Assembly (NCBI RefSeq): GCF_001665625.1
Contig: NZ_LZSY01000017.1
Coordinates: 1-47,497, forward strand
DNA length: 47,497 bases
Source of the DNA: Mycolicibacterium peregrinum
GTDB taxonomy: Bacteria > Actinomycetota > Actinomycetes > Mycobacteriales > Mycobacteriaceae
Direction: 5' to 3'
A program made the translations under genes and the position numbers. Below the pieces are notes generated by a model. It had not been told where the DNA came from. It worked only from the letters and a program-made list of their open reading frames with translations, and made no database searches. How positions within the stretch are numbered: position 1 is the first letter of the stretch; every line of letters starts with the position of its first letter. Positions 25,580 to 33,929 of this stretch are shown piece after piece.

Positions 25580-27136
25580 TCAGCCTTCGAGGACCGCCAT
25601 CGCGGCGTTGTGCCCGCCGATTCCCGAGACCGCGCCGCCGCGCACCGATCCCGAGCCGCACAACAGGATCCGCTCGTGAGCCGTGGCCACACCCCAGCGC
25701 TGCGCCGGCGTTTCCAACGTGGCCTCGTCCTCGACGAACGGCCAGCGCAGCGCTCCGTGGAAGATGTTGCCCGCGGTCATTCCCAGGGCTTGTTCCAGGT
25801 CGGCGGTGGTCTTGGCCTCGATGCACAGCCGGCCGGCGGCGTCCTCCATCAGGACGTCCTGGATCGGTTCGGCCAGAACCGAATTGAGCGAGTTGAGCAC
25901 CGCCGAGGTCAGTCGGTCCCGCATCCGGTCGGGATCCCTCAGTGTCAGTGAATGCGGGGTGTGCAGACCGAAGACCGTCAGCGTGTGCGCACCCGAGGTC
26001 TGCAGGTCCTCGGACAGGATGCTGGGATCGGTCAGGGAGTGGCAGTAGATCTCGCACGGCAGGGGGTCGGGAACGCGCCCGGTGGCGGCGGTCGCATAGG
26101 CCCCGGCCAGTTGGCTGAACGTCTCGTTGATGTGGAACGTACCGCCGAATGCCTGCTCGGGCGTGACGCGTTCGTCGCGGAGTCGGGGGAGTCGGCGCAG
26201 CATCAGGTTGACCTTCACCTGCGCGCCTGGGGCGGAATCGGGTGCCGGCTCGCCGAGCAGCTCGGCCAGCACCGCCGGGGTGACATTGGCCAGTACCCGC
26301 TCGGCATGCACCCGTCGCGCTGATCCAGCGTGCCGGTAGCACACCTCGCCGTCCGGGGTGACCGCGTAAACGTCTGCGCCGGTGACGATTTCGGCACCAT
26401 GGCCGGCCGCGGCGGCGGCCAGAGCCCCGGTGACCGCGCCCATCCCGCCCACCGGTACATCCCAGTCGCCGGTGCCGCCTCCGATCAGGTGGTAGAGGAA
26501 GCACACGTTCTGCATCAGCGACGGATCGTCGACGGCGGCGAAGGTGCCGATCAGGGCGTCGGTGGCCATCACGCCGCGCACCAGATCGTGCGATACCGCG
26601 GCGCTGATCGCGTCGCCGATGGGCTGTTCGATCAGCGCCTGCCAGGCCGCGGCGCTTTCGGTGTCCTGTGCGCTGAGCACCTCCCCGCGCATCTGTGACC
26701 GGGTGCGCAGCGGCTGCAGCAGCGTCGGCCAGATGCGGGTGGTGACCAGCCTGCAGCGGCGGTAGAACGCATCGAACGCGGCTGCGTCGTCGGCTGCGCC
26801 GATCGCGTCGAACGTCGACTGCGGACCGATCAGCAGGCCGGTGGCCCCGCCCGTGACCGGATCTGGTGTGTAGGAGGAGTATCGGCGCCGTGACAACCGG
26901 ATCCGGGCACCCAGATCGGTGATGATGCGCTGCGGCAGCAGGCTGACCAGATACGAGTACCGCGAGAGCCGCGCATCCACACCATCGAAGGCGTGCGCCG
27001 ACACTGCCGCCCCACCGACGTGGTCGCTGCGTTCGAGTACCTGCACCCGGCGCCCGGCGCGGGCCAGATACGCAGCAGCCACCAAGCCGTTGTGCCCGCC
27101 GCCGACGATGACGGCGTCCAACGTGCCTTCGGTCAC
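25580..27136 (-). CDS. PYROXD2/phytoene-desaturase-like FAD oxidoreductase
   Basis: A 518-residue flavoprotein and apparent orthologue of M. tuberculosis Rv0897c. The N-terminal dinucleotide site reads VIVGGGHNGLVAAAYLARAG with a following LERSDHVGGAA. A second FAD-contacting motif lies at the C-terminus (LLCGSGSVRGGAVSGIGGHNAA). This layout is shared by phytoene desaturase-like and PYROXD2 proteins, which oxidise or isomerise lipids or isoprenoids; the substrate here is not evident. The GTG start lies 15 bp after the DUF2630 stop, so the two form one operon, as in M. tuberculosis. Confidence 0.92.
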   Translation of the reverse strand: MTEGTLDAVIVGGGHNGLVAAAYLARAGRRVQVLERSDHVGGAAVSAHAFDGVDARLSRYSYLVSLLPQRIITDLGARIRLSRRRYSSYTPDPVTGGATGLLIGPQSTFDAIGAADDAAAFDAFYRRCRLVTTRIWPTLLQPLRTRSQMRGEVLSAQDTESAAAWQALIEQPIGDAISAAVSHDLVRGVMATDALIGTFAAVDDPSLMQNVCFLYHLIGGGTGDWDVPVGGMGAVTGALAAAAAGHGAEIVTGADVYAVTPDGEVCYRHAGSARRVHAERVLANVTPAVLAELLGEPAPDSAPGAQVKVNLMLRRLPRLRDERVTPEQAFGGTFHINETFSQLAGAYATAATGRVPDPLPCEIYCHSLTDPSILSEDLQTSGAHTLTVFGLHTPHSLTLRDPDRMRDRLTSAVLNSLNSVLAEPIQDVLMEDAAGRLCIEAKTTADLEQALGMTAGNIFHGALRWPFVEDEATLETPAQRWGVATAHERILLCGSGSVRGGAVSGIGGHNAAMAVLEG

Positions 27137-27151
27137 GTCATACCCGTCCGG

Positions 27152-27400
27152 TCAGCCCTTGTAACCTTCGACCTCGTCGGCCCCACGGGGGTGGGCCAGC
27201 CCGGGATCCTGCCCGGTCTCGCGGAGCGCGCGGCGCTGCCGCAGCAGGTCCCAACACTGGTCGAGGGCGACTTCCAGCGATCTCAGTCGTTGTTGCTCTT
27301 CGGATTCGTCTATTTCCCGGCGCTGCAGTTTCGACCGGAGCTCCTGCTCTTCGGCAACGAGCCGGTGAACTTCGGCGAGGATGTCCTGATCTTTGGCCAC
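27152..27400 (-). CDS. DUF2630 small protein (Rv0898c-like)
   Basis: An 82-residue protein that I recognise as DUF2630: AKDQDILAEVHRLVAEEQEL at the start, then LEVALDQCWDLLRQRRALRE, and a DEVEGYKG end. It is highly charged and helical, probably a coiled coil. The GTG at 27400 is chosen because the family starts at this point; a longer frame to 27538 would run through the divergent FKBP gene. There is no Shine-Dalgarno before the GTG. It is the first gene of an operon with the FAD oxidoreductase. Its function is unknown. Confidence 0.9.
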   Translation of the reverse strand: MAKDQDILAEVHRLVAEEQELRSKLQRREIDESEEQQRLRSLEVALDQCWDLLRQRRALRETGQDPGLAHPRGADEVEGYKG

Positions 27401-27431
27401 ACAACCAGTCTGCCCGACTACCGTTGATCTG
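27401..27431. promoter_or_regulatory. 31-bp divergent spacer between DUF2630 and FKBP genes
   Basis: Only 31 bp separate two divergent GTG codons, and neither has a Shine-Dalgarno. TACCGT at 27418-27423 fits a TAnnnT -10 element for the + strand and would start transcription at or near the FKBP GTG. Leaderless transcripts in one or both directions are likely. Confidence 0.4.
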
Positions 27432-27794
27432 GTGAGTACAAAACCTGAGATCGAGTTTCCGGACGGACCTGCCCCTACCGAATTGGTGATCAAGGATCTG
27501 GTGGTGGGCGACGGCGCCGAGGCAGTGCCCGGTGGCACTGTCGAGGTGCACTATGTGGGCGTCGAATACGACTCCGGTGAGGAGTTCGACAGCTCATGGA
27601 ATCGTGGAGAATCCATTGAGTTTCCGTTGCGGGGCCTAATTCAGGGCTGGCAGGACGGAATTCCCGGGATGCGGGTGGGTGGTCGCCGCCAGCTCGTCAT
27701 TCCGCCGGCCCAGGCCTACGGTCCGGAGGGATCAGGGCATCGGCTTTCGGGAAAGACGCTGATCTTCGTCATCGATCTGCTCGCCACTCGCTGA
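27432..27794 (+). CDS. FKBP-type peptidyl-prolyl cis-trans isomerase
   Basis: A 120-residue single-domain FKBP. Core motifs: VEVHYVGVEYDSGEEFDSSW, IEFPLRGLIQGWQDGIPGMRVGGRRQLVIPP, AYGP and LIFVIDLL, covering the active-site Tyr, Phe, Asp and Trp of the FK506-binding fold. There is no signal peptide, so it should act in the cytoplasm on prolyl bonds in folding proteins. The GTG at 27432 is preferred because it matches the usual N-terminus (STKPEIEFPDGPAPTEL); a start at 27393 would overlap the divergent DUF2630 gene. Confidence 0.93.
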   Translation: MSTKPEIEFPDGPAPTELVIKDLVVGDGAEAVPGGTVEVHYVGVEYDSGEEFDSSWNRGESIEFPLRGLIQGWQDGIPGMRVGGRRQLVIPPAQAYGPEGSGHRLSGKTLIFVIDLLATR

Positions 27795-27804
27795 CGTCGC
27801 GGTG

Positions 27805-27828
27805 GGTTCGGTCAGTATTAGCCGAACC
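27805..27828 (+). terminator. Short hairpin after the FKBP gene
   Basis: GGTTCGG at 27805-27811 pairs with CCGAACC at 27822-27828 around a 10-nt AT-rich loop, 10 bp after the stop codon. No U-tract follows. It could be a weak terminator or an operator upstream of arfA. Confidence 0.4.
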
Positions 27829-27833
27829 TAACC

Positions 27834-27845
27834 ATCGAATTCGAT
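27834..27845. promoter_or_regulatory. 12-bp perfect palindrome upstream of arfA
   Basis: ATCGAATTCGAT is self-complementary and lies about 65 bp before the arfA ATG, in an AT-richer stretch. It is a possible regulator site for the arf operon. No specific factor can be assigned. Confidence 0.3.
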
Positions 27846-27910
27846 TTGCTGCTAACGTCAACCTGTTTCGTTGCTATCGATAACTGTTCGTCGACTTCAG
27901 GAGTTCCCAA

Positions 27911-28966
27911 ATGTCGGGTTCGGACGAATCTCGGACAATCACAGGCTGGCAAACAGCCTCCAAGTTATATCGGCGACCACCCGGGTTGGGTTGGTTGTTG
28001 GCGCTGGCGGCAGTTCCATTGTTGCTGGGGCTGATCGGATGGGGCGGGCTCGACCGCTCACACAAGAACTCCGATCTCAGTCTTCCCGATGTCAATCCCA
28101 CGGCGACAATGACCGCTCCGGACGTCAATGCCCCGGACGTCAACGCGCCCAACGTCAATTTGCCCAACCTTTCGTTCGCACCGTTGTCGATCGCGCGTAA
28201 CGGCAACGATTTCACCCTCACCGGTGATCTGCCCGATGCGAATGCCAAGGCCTCGCTACTGGACTGGCTGCGCGGAAAGTTCGGTGCGGACGTCAATCTG
28301 ATCGACAACCTGAATCTGCGCGCGGGTGTGAGTACCCCCGATGTCGCGGCGCTGGGCAAGGTGTTCGACGCCGCAGCCGAGGGCATTCCGGATTTCAACT
28401 TCAGCGTCGACGGTGACACGTTGACCCTGACCGGTACCGCGCCATCGGCGCAGGTGCGCGACGCGGTGGAGGCTGCTGCCAAGTCGGCATGGCCGAACAT
28501 CAAGCTCGTCAACAACATTCAGGTCGCTGCGGCCCCGGCTGCCCCTGCGCCTCCGGCGCCTGCAGCTCCGGGTGCACCGGGAACTCAGGGAGGTACGCCC
28601 GGACCCTGCGCAGTCCTGCAGGGCGATGTGAGTGCACTGTTGCGCACCCCGATCAACTTCAGCACCGATGGGTTCGTTCTGGCGCCGGCCTCGCAGCAGT
28701 TGTTGTCGCAGGTGGCCGACAAACTCAAGTCCTGTGCGGGCGCGCAGGTGGTTGTCACCGGTTACACCGACAGCTCGGGCAATGACGCCATCAACGTCCC
28801 GCTGAGCGGTAACCGCGCGAAAGCTGTTGCCGACTATCTGGTTTCGCAGGGTCTGGCAGCCGATCACGTGAGGTCGTCGGGCGCGGGTTCGGCGAATCCG
28901 ATTGCCAGCAATAACACCCCCGAAGGCAAGGCGCAGAACCGCCGCGTCGAGATCACGGTCAACTAG
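27911..28966 (+). CDS. arfA: OmpATb/ArfA outer-membrane-associated protein
   Basis: A 351-residue orthologue of M. tuberculosis Rv0899. It has an N-terminal uncleaved membrane helix (about 27-47), a repetitive DVNAPDVNAPNVN linker, two BON-like domains (about 75-145 and 145-215), an Ala/Pro linker and a C-terminal OmpA peptidoglycan-binding domain (about 230-351) with GYTDSSGNDAINVPLSGNRA. The two cysteines that form a disulfide in the C-domain are conserved (GPCAVLQ and KSCAGA). The protein was first described as a porin and is now linked with acid adaptation and ammonia release through the arf operon. AGGAG precedes the ATG. arfB follows after 11 bp. Confidence 0.96.
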   Translation: MSGSDESRTITGWQTASKLYRRPPGLGWLLALAAVPLLLGLIGWGGLDRSHKNSDLSLPDVNPTATMTAPDVNAPDVNAPNVNLPNLSFAPLSIARNGNDFTLTGDLPDANAKASLLDWLRGKFGADVNLIDNLNLRAGVSTPDVAALGKVFDAAAEGIPDFNFSVDGDTLTLTGTAPSAQVRDAVEAAAKSAWPNIKLVNNIQVAAAPAAPAPPAPAAPGAPGTQGGTPGPCAVLQGDVSALLRTPINFSTDGFVLAPASQQLLSQVADKLKSCAGAQVVVTGYTDSSGNDAINVPLSGNRAKAVADYLVSQGLAADHVRSSGAGSANPIASNNTPEGKAQNRRVEITVN

Positions 28967-28977
28967 GGAGATTCGAC

Positions 28978-29127
28978 ATGGACTTCGTAATCCAATGGTT
29001 GTGGTATCTGCTCGCGTTCGTGGTGGGGTCATTGGTGGCCTGGTTGATCTCGGTCGTGACCGTCAAGCCCACCAGTGAGGAAGAGGCGTTCGCCGAACTT
29101 CCCGGCTCACGCGAGATTGGAGCATGA
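28978..29127 (+). CDS. arfB: Small membrane protein ArfB
   Basis: A 49-residue protein with one membrane helix (about 6-28, IQWLWYLLAFVVGSLVAWLI) and a short acidic tail (SEEEAFAELPGSREIGA). GGGAG precedes the ATG by 6 bp. Size, helix position and location between arfA and arfC match Rv0900. Its stop overlaps the arfC start as ATGA. The role in ammonia secretion or acid response is inferred from the M. tuberculosis operon. Confidence 0.93.
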   Translation: MDFVIQWLWYLLAFVVGSLVAWLISVVTVKPTSEEEAFAELPGSREIGA

Positions 29128-29741
29128 CGATGAGCGATGTGAACTGGTGGTTGATGGCTCTGGCCTTCGTGCTCGGGCTGGTATTGACGCTCGCGCTGAC
29201 CTTGCGTCGGGTGAAGCGGGAGGTGCCGGTGTACGGCGCTCTCGGCCGACGTCCCGACGCCGGGGCGACCGGCGGGGGCACCGCTACCAAGGCCGCGGCC
29301 ACCGGCGGAACTGCAGCTGGTGCAACGGCTGTCGCCGATGACGCGACGACCAAGCTGCCCAAGGTCGGTTCGGGAGACGAGCCCACCACGAAGCTGCCCA
29401 GGGTCACCAGCGCTGGTGCCGCGGCGGCGGGTGCGGCGGCAGCCGGCGCCGCAGGGGCGGCCAAGTTCGCCTCCGGTGGCGGCGCCCACGAGGCGGCCGA
29501 TGACGACGTCAAGGTCGTCGAGGAGACGCCGTACGGTGCCGGCTCGGTCCGGGTCTCGGGTGCGGGCACGCCGACGGGTTATCTGATCAAGGGCAACGAG
29601 GACTCGATGCTCTATCACTCGCCGGAGAGCCCGTCCTACTCGGTGACCATCGCCGAGATCTGGTTCGCCGACGTGGAATCCGCCGAGAAGGCGGGCTTCA
29701 ACCGGTGGGACAGCGGTAAGTCCCAGCGCGAGAAGAAGTAA
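29124..29741 (+). CDS. arfC: Membrane protein ArfC
   Basis: A 205-residue orthologue of Rv0901. It has an N-terminal membrane helix (about 5-27, WWLMALAFVLGLVLTLAL), then a long Ala/Gly/Thr-rich low-complexity region (about 45-130) with two related TTKLPxV segments. A conserved C-terminal globular part follows (YGAGSVRVSGAGTPTGYLIKGNEDSMLYHSPESPSY through WFADVESAEKAGFNRWD). It is a little longer than the M. tuberculosis protein because of the Ala-rich insert. A second ATG at 29130 is possible. It is the last gene of the arf operon, followed 9 bp later by the second 58-bp hairpin. Confidence 0.93.
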   Translation: MTMSDVNWWLMALAFVLGLVLTLALTLRRVKREVPVYGALGRRPDAGATGGGTATKAAATGGTAAGATAVADDATTKLPKVGSGDEPTTKLPRVTSAGAAAAGAAAAGAAGAAKFASGGGAHEAADDDVKVVEETPYGAGSVRVSGAGTPTGYLIKGNEDSMLYHSPESPSYSVTIAEIWFADVESAEKAGFNRWDSGKSQREKK

Positions 29742-29750
29742 CCCTCTCGC

Positions 29751-29808
29751 CGAGCAGACGCAAAACTGCCCCAAATCAACGGATTTGGGGCAGTTTTGTG
29801 TCTGCTCG
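29751..29808. terminator. 58-bp TRIT-like hairpin, copy 2
   Basis: The arms 29751-29777 and 29782-29808 pair over 27 positions with one G-U wobble around the loop AACG. The outer sequence CGAGCAGACG is the same as at 21715, while the inner core CCAAATC differs and is matched on both arms. It lies between the convergent arfC and prrB genes and so is a likely bidirectional terminator. Confidence 0.87.
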
Positions 29809-29829
29809 CGGGAGACTACTCGCGGGAAA

Positions 29830-31170
29830 CTAGTGCGGACCGGGCAGGCGTAACAACAGTCGCGCGCCGCCCAGTGGGCTCGATTCCAGAGTGGCGGTGC
29901 CGCCGTGTAATTCGGCCTGCTGCGCCACGAGGGCCAGTCCGAGACCGGAACCCAACCGCGATGCAGTCGACCCTCGGGAGAAGCGGTCGAACACCATTTC
30001 GCGTTCCTCCTCGGGCACCCCCACGCCGTCGTCGTCGACCGCGATCTCCACACCCTCGCGTGAGCTCACCGCCGACAGCTGCACGCGGGTGGCGCCGCCG
30101 TGCTTCACGGCGTTGGCGATCGCGTTGTCCACGGCCAGCCGCAGCCCGGTAGGCAGCCCGATGATGATGACGGTCGGTGACGGCGCCAGCGACACCTCGA
30201 GGTCGGGGTAGACGCGCATGGCGTCGTGGGCGGCGCGGTCGAGCAGTTCGGTGATGTCGACGGTGACGTGATCGTCGGTGGTGGTCAGCTCGCCCTGCGC
30301 GAGCCGTTCCAGGGCGCCGAGGGTGGCCTCGATCCGTGACTGGGTGCGGATGACATCGCTGACCACTTCCTTGCGCTGGTCGTCGGCGAGGTCGAGGGTG
30401 GACAGGACCTCCAGGTTGGTGCGCATCGCGGTGAGCGGGGTGCGCAGCTCGTGGGCGGACACCGAGGCGAAGTCGCGGGCCGAGGTCAACGCGGCCTTGG
30501 TGCGGTCCTGCTCTTTCCAGATGCGTTGCAGCATGCCGTTGACGGCGTCGGCGATCTCGACGGCCTCGCTGGCGCCACGGACTTCGACGTCGGGAGCCTC
30601 GTCGCCGGCCTCGATCTCGCGGGTCTGCTCGGCCAGCCGTTTGAGCGGTCGGACCGCGAATGCGGCCAGCACCCAGCCCAGCACGGTGGCGGCGCCGACG
30701 GCGAACACGCAGATGATGAGCACCCGGCGATGCAGGTTGTTGGTGTCGGCGATGGTGGCGTCGTAGGTCGCGCCGACGGCCACCCACATGGGGCCGGGGG
30801 CGGGGATCTGCACGGTGCGGACCCGCCAGCGCACACCGTCGATGTAGGTGTCGGCATAGCCGTCGGGCAGCTCGGGCAGGACCACGTTCGAGTTCGACGA
30901 GACGTTTCCGGCCTGGCGCACGGTGATGACCGCGTCCTGATCGCTGGGGGAGCGGGGGATCTCACCGAGCCCGCGGGGCAGGAAGGGGATGGCGAAGCCG
31001 GCGGCCTCGTCGAGACGCCGGTCCAGCCGTTCCTTGCGGTCGTTGGTGATGCCGACCCACACGATGGTGCCGACGATGACGACGACGATGGCCGCGCCGA
31101 TGGCGGTGGCGAACGCGACCCGGGTCCGCAGCGAGGGGGTGCGGCGGAAGATCCGGGTCAGCGGTCTCAT
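29830..31170 (-). CDS. prrB: Sensor histidine kinase PrrB
   Basis: A 446-residue membrane histidine kinase. It has two membrane helices (about 18-42 and 148-170) enclosing a periplasmic sensor domain, then HAMP (about 170-225). The dimerisation domain carries the phosphorylated His in SAHELRTPLTAMRTN. The ATPase domain has N-box DNAIANAVKHGG, G1 DDDGVGVP and G2 GSGLGLALV. Sequence and position match M. tuberculosis Rv0902c, half of the essential PrrAB system that controls respiration, redox and nitrogen-responsive genes. It starts 13 bp after the prrA stop, so the pair is co-transcribed. Confidence 0.97.
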   Translation of the reverse strand: MRPLTRIFRRTPSLRTRVAFATAIGAAIVVVIVGTIVWVGITNDRKERLDRRLDEAAGFAIPFLPRGLGEIPRSPSDQDAVITVRQAGNVSSNSNVVLPELPDGYADTYIDGVRWRVRTVQIPAPGPMWVAVGATYDATIADTNNLHRRVLIICVFAVGAATVLGWVLAAFAVRPLKRLAEQTREIEAGDEAPDVEVRGASEAVEIADAVNGMLQRIWKEQDRTKAALTSARDFASVSAHELRTPLTAMRTNLEVLSTLDLADDQRKEVVSDVIRTQSRIEATLGALERLAQGELTTTDDHVTVDITELLDRAAHDAMRVYPDLEVSLAPSPTVIIIGLPTGLRLAVDNAIANAVKHGGATRVQLSAVSSREGVEIAVDDDGVGVPEEEREMVFDRFSRGSTASRLGSGLGLALVAQQAELHGGTATLESSPLGGARLLLRLPGPH

Positions 31171-31183
31171 GATTACCCGGGGG

Positions 31184-31903
31184 CTACTGGGTCCTGAGCA
31201 CGAAGCCGACCCCGCGGACGGTGTGCAGCAGCCGGGGCGCGCCCCCGGCTTCGAGTTTGCGGCGTAGGTACCCGATGAACACGTCGACGACGTTGGTGTC
31301 GGCGGCGAAGTCGTATCCCCAGACCAGTTCCAGCAACTGGGCCCGGGAGAGCACCGCGGTCTTGTGCTCGGCCAGGACGGCCAGAAGGTCGAACTCGCGT
31401 TTGGTCAGGTCCACGTCCACACCGTTGACCCGGGCGCGCCGGCCCGGGATGTCTACCTCGAGCGGGCCGACCTGGATGGTCTCGGACGAGAAGGTGGCCG
31501 AGGCGCCGCGCCGCCGCAGCAAGGCCTTGACCCGGGCGACCAGCTCTTGCAGCACGAACGGTTTGACCAGGTAGTCATCGGCGCCGGCTTCGAGGCCGGC
31601 GACGCGGTCGTCGACGCTGCTGCGGGCCGAAAGGACGCAGACGGGGACGTCGTTGTCCATCGCGCGCAGTGCGGTCACCACGCTCACGCCGTCGAGCACG
31701 GGCATGTTGATGTCGAGCACGATCGCGTCGGGCCGGGTCTCGGTGGCGCTGCGCAGCGCCTCGGCCCCGTCCACGGCCGTCGATACGGTGAACCCGGACA
31801 GCCGCAGCCCGCGTTCCAGCGAGGCGAGCACGTCGGGGTCGTCGTCTACGACGAGGACCCGGGGCGAAGCTGTGCCACCGGTAGCGCTATCCATGCCCGC
31901 CAT
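31184..31903 (-). CDS. prrA: Response regulator PrrA
   Basis: A 239-residue OmpR/PhoB-type regulator, nearly identical to Rv0903c as I recall it. In the receiver domain (about 13-125) the phosphoacceptor is D64 in [12 protein letters not shown], with acidic pocket VVDDD and conserved Lys in YLVKPF. The winged-helix domain is at about 140-239 ([11 protein letters not shown] ... [13 protein letters not shown] ... VRGVGFVL). The start is set at MAGMDS by family comparison; the longer open frame upstream crosses the divergent ABC gene and is not real. The divergent spacer of 97 bp to the ABC operon is shared regulatory space. Confidence 0.97.
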   Translation of the reverse strand: MAGMDSATGGTASPRVLVVDDDPDVLASLERGLRLSGFTVSTAVDGAEALRSATETRPDAIVLDINMPVLDGVSVVTALRAMDNDVPVCVLSARSSVDDRVAGLEAGADDYLVKPFVLQELVARVKALLRRRGASATFSSETIQVGPLEVDIPGRRARVNGVDVDLTKREFDLLAVLAEHKTAVLSRAQLLELVWGYDFAADTNVVDVFIGYLRRKLEAGGAPRLLHTVRGVGFVLRTQ

Positions 31904-31962
31904 CTTGCCCGATGAAGTACCACCGATCGCGCAGGCTCCCAGGGAAGTCCTCGGGGATGTTT

Positions 31963-31993
31963 TTGACCTCAACAATTGTTCAGGTTCTACGGT
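31963..31993 (+). promoter_or_regulatory. ABC-operon promoter with palindromic operator
   Basis: TTGACC (31963-31968) and TACGGT (31988-31993) form a -35/-10 pair with a 19-bp spacer. The spacer and -35 edge hold an interrupted palindrome at 31966-31985 (ACCT c AACAATTGTT c AGGT). This AACAATTGTT dyad is typical of MarR-family boxes. The predicted start of transcription falls near the ATG at 32001. Confidence 0.6.
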
Positions 31994-32000
31994 GATGCCT

Positions 32001-33893
32001 ATGAGTATGGAAACAGTGGCCAGACAGGCGCTGTATCGGCAGACGCATGCCCGCGACGGTGACCTGCGCGCACTGGCCGACCGGAGGTTGTTGTCCCGGA
32101 TCTGGCGGTTCGCTGCACGCCACCACCGCAGGTTGGGCTGGTTTGTTGCGATCAGTGTGGTCAGTGCGCTGCTGACGGTGACGACGCCGGTCTTGGCCGG
32201 CCGCGTGGTGGACGTGATCACGCAAGGCGGCCCGGCGTCGACGGTGATGCTGCTGGCCGGCACCATCGCCGCGATCGCCGTCGCCGAGGCCGCGGTGGCC
32301 CTGTTGACCAGGTGGTTGTCGTCGAACATCGGCGAGGGTCTGATCCTGGACCTGCGCACGGCGGTGTTCGACCATGTGCAGCGGATGCCGGTGGCGTTCT
32401 TCACCCGCACCCGCACGGGAGCCCTGGTGAGCCGGTTGGGCAACGACGTGATCGGGGCGCAGCGCGCGTTCTCCGACACGCTGTCGGGCATCGTGGCGAA
32501 CCTGGTGACACTGACGCTGACGCTGGTGGTGATGCTCAGCATCTCGTGGCAGATCACGCTGCTGTCGTTGGCCCTGCTGCCGTTGTTCGTGCTGCCCGCG
32601 CGTCGGATCGGTACCCGGATGGCCGGGCTGTCGAGGGAGGCTGCCACCCACAACGCGACGATGAACACCCAGATGACCGAGCGGTTCTCCGCCCCGGGTG
32701 CCACCCTGGTCAAGCTGTTCGGCAGCCCGGAACGCGAGTCAGATGAGTTCGCGGTGCGCGCCGACCGGGTGCGTGACATCGGCGTGCGCACGGCGATGCT
32801 GCAGTCGACGTTCATGAACTCGCTGACCCTGATGTCGGCGCTGGCCCTCGCCCTGGTCTACGGGCTGGGCGGGGTGCTGGCGATCGGCGGGCAGCTGCAG
32901 GCCGGTGCGGTCGTGTCGCTGGCGCTGCTGCTGACCCGGCTGTATGCGCCGCTCACCGCGCTGGCCAATGCGCGGGTCGAGATCGCCAGTGCGCTGGTGT
33001 CGTTCGAGCGGGTCTTCGAGGTGCTCGATCTGGTGCCGTTGATCGCCGAGGAACCCGATGCTGTTGCGGTGCCGGACGGGGAAGACGGAATCTCGACCTC
33101 CGTTGAATTCAAAGACGTCCGGTTCTCCTACCCGTCCGCGGACAAGGTGTCGCTGGCCTCGCTGGAGGAGGTGGCTGCCCTGGACGAGCGCGGTGGGGAC
33201 GAGGTGCTGCACGGCATTTCGTTCACCGCGGAGCCCGGGCAGATGGTGGCGCTGGTCGGTTCGTCGGGCGCGGGCAAGTCGACCATCGCGTCGCTGCTGG
33301 CCCGGCTCTACGACGTCGACTCCGGATCCATCACGCTGAACGGCACCGATGTGCGCGACGTGACGTTCGCGTCGCTCAAGGACACCGTGGGCATGGTGAC
33401 CCAGGACGGGCACCTGTTCCACGAGTCGATCCGGTCGAATCTGCTGCTGGCCGCGCCATCGGCCGGCGAGGACGAATTGTGGGACGCGCTGCGCCGGGCC
33501 CGGCTCGACGACGTGGTCGCGGCGATGCCCGACGGCTTGGACACGGTTGTCGGTGAGCGCGGATACCGTCTGTCCGGAGGGCAGCGGCAGCGGTTGACCA
33601 TCGCTCGGCTGCTGTTGGGACGATCCCGGGTGGTGGTGCTCGATGAGGCGACGGCGTCGCTGGACTCGGCCTCGGAGGCCGCCGTGCAACAAGCCCTGGC
33701 CGAGGCACTGGACGGCCGCACCTCGATCGTCATCGCCCACCGGTTGTCCACGGTCCGGGCCGCCGATCTCATCCTGGTCATCGAGGACGGGCGCATCGTC
33801 GAACGCGGCACCCACCGCGATCTGTTGGCCCGCGCCGGCCGGTACGCCGAGTTGTACGACACGCAGTTCTCCGAGGAGGTTCCCGCTGCGTGA
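32001..33893 (+). CDS. ABC multidrug-type exporter (half-transporter 1)
   Basis: A 630-residue type-IV ABC exporter half with an N-terminal six-helix domain (about 45-330) fused to an ATPase domain. Walker A is VGSSGAGKS, the signature is LSGGQRQR (about 524), Walker B/D-loop is [11 protein letters not shown] with the catalytic Glu, and the switch His is in IAHRLSTV. All catalytic residues are canonical, so it could work as a homodimer. I chose the ATG at 32001 because the -10 at 31988-31993 predicts a near-leaderless transcript there; ATG 31995 and 32007 or GTG 31992 are alternatives. It is followed after 36 bp by two more exporter halves. The substrate is unknown, although drugs or lipids are usual for the family. 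Confidence 0.93.
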   Translation: MSMETVARQALYRQTHARDGDLRALADRRLLSRIWRFAARHHRRLGWFVAISVVSALLTVTTPVLAGRVVDVITQGGPASTVMLLAGTIAAIAVAEAAVALLTRWLSSNIGEGLILDLRTAVFDHVQRMPVAFFTRTRTGALVSRLGNDVIGAQRAFSDTLSGIVANLVTLTLTLVVMLSISWQITLLSLALLPLFVLPARRIGTRMAGLSREAATHNATMNTQMTERFSAPGATLVKLFGSPERESDEFAVRADRVRDIGVRTAMLQSTFMNSLTLMSALALALVYGLGGVLAIGGQLQAGAVVSLALLLTRLYAPLTALANARVEIASALVSFERVFEVLDLVPLIAEEPDAVAVPDGEDGISTSVEFKDVRFSYPSADKVSLASLEEVAALDERGGDEVLHGISFTAEPGQMVALVGSSGAGKSTIASLLARLYDVDSGSITLNGTDVRDVTFASLKDTVGMVTQDGHLFHESIRSNLLLAAPSAGEDELWDALRRARLDDVVAAMPDGLDTVVGERGYRLSGGQRQRLTIARLLLGRSRVVVLDEATASLDSASEAAVQQALAEALDGRTSIVIAHRLSTVRAADLILVIEDGRIVERGTHRDLLARAGRYAELYDTQFSEEVPAA

Positions 33894-33929
33894 GGTTATT
33901 CGTTTGCCCGTGATGGGAAGATTGATTCA

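Noticed and set aside
27834..27845. EcoRI-containing palindrome as evidence of foreign or vector DNA
   Set aside because: The flanks are normal mycobacterial intergenic and arfA sequence; a 12-bp palindrome is better read as a possible operator or chance.
31904..32815. Long minus-strand extension of the prrA frame
   Set aside because: It lies wholly over the divergent ABC gene, whose motifs are clear, and PrrA orthologues begin at MAGMDS/MGGMD.
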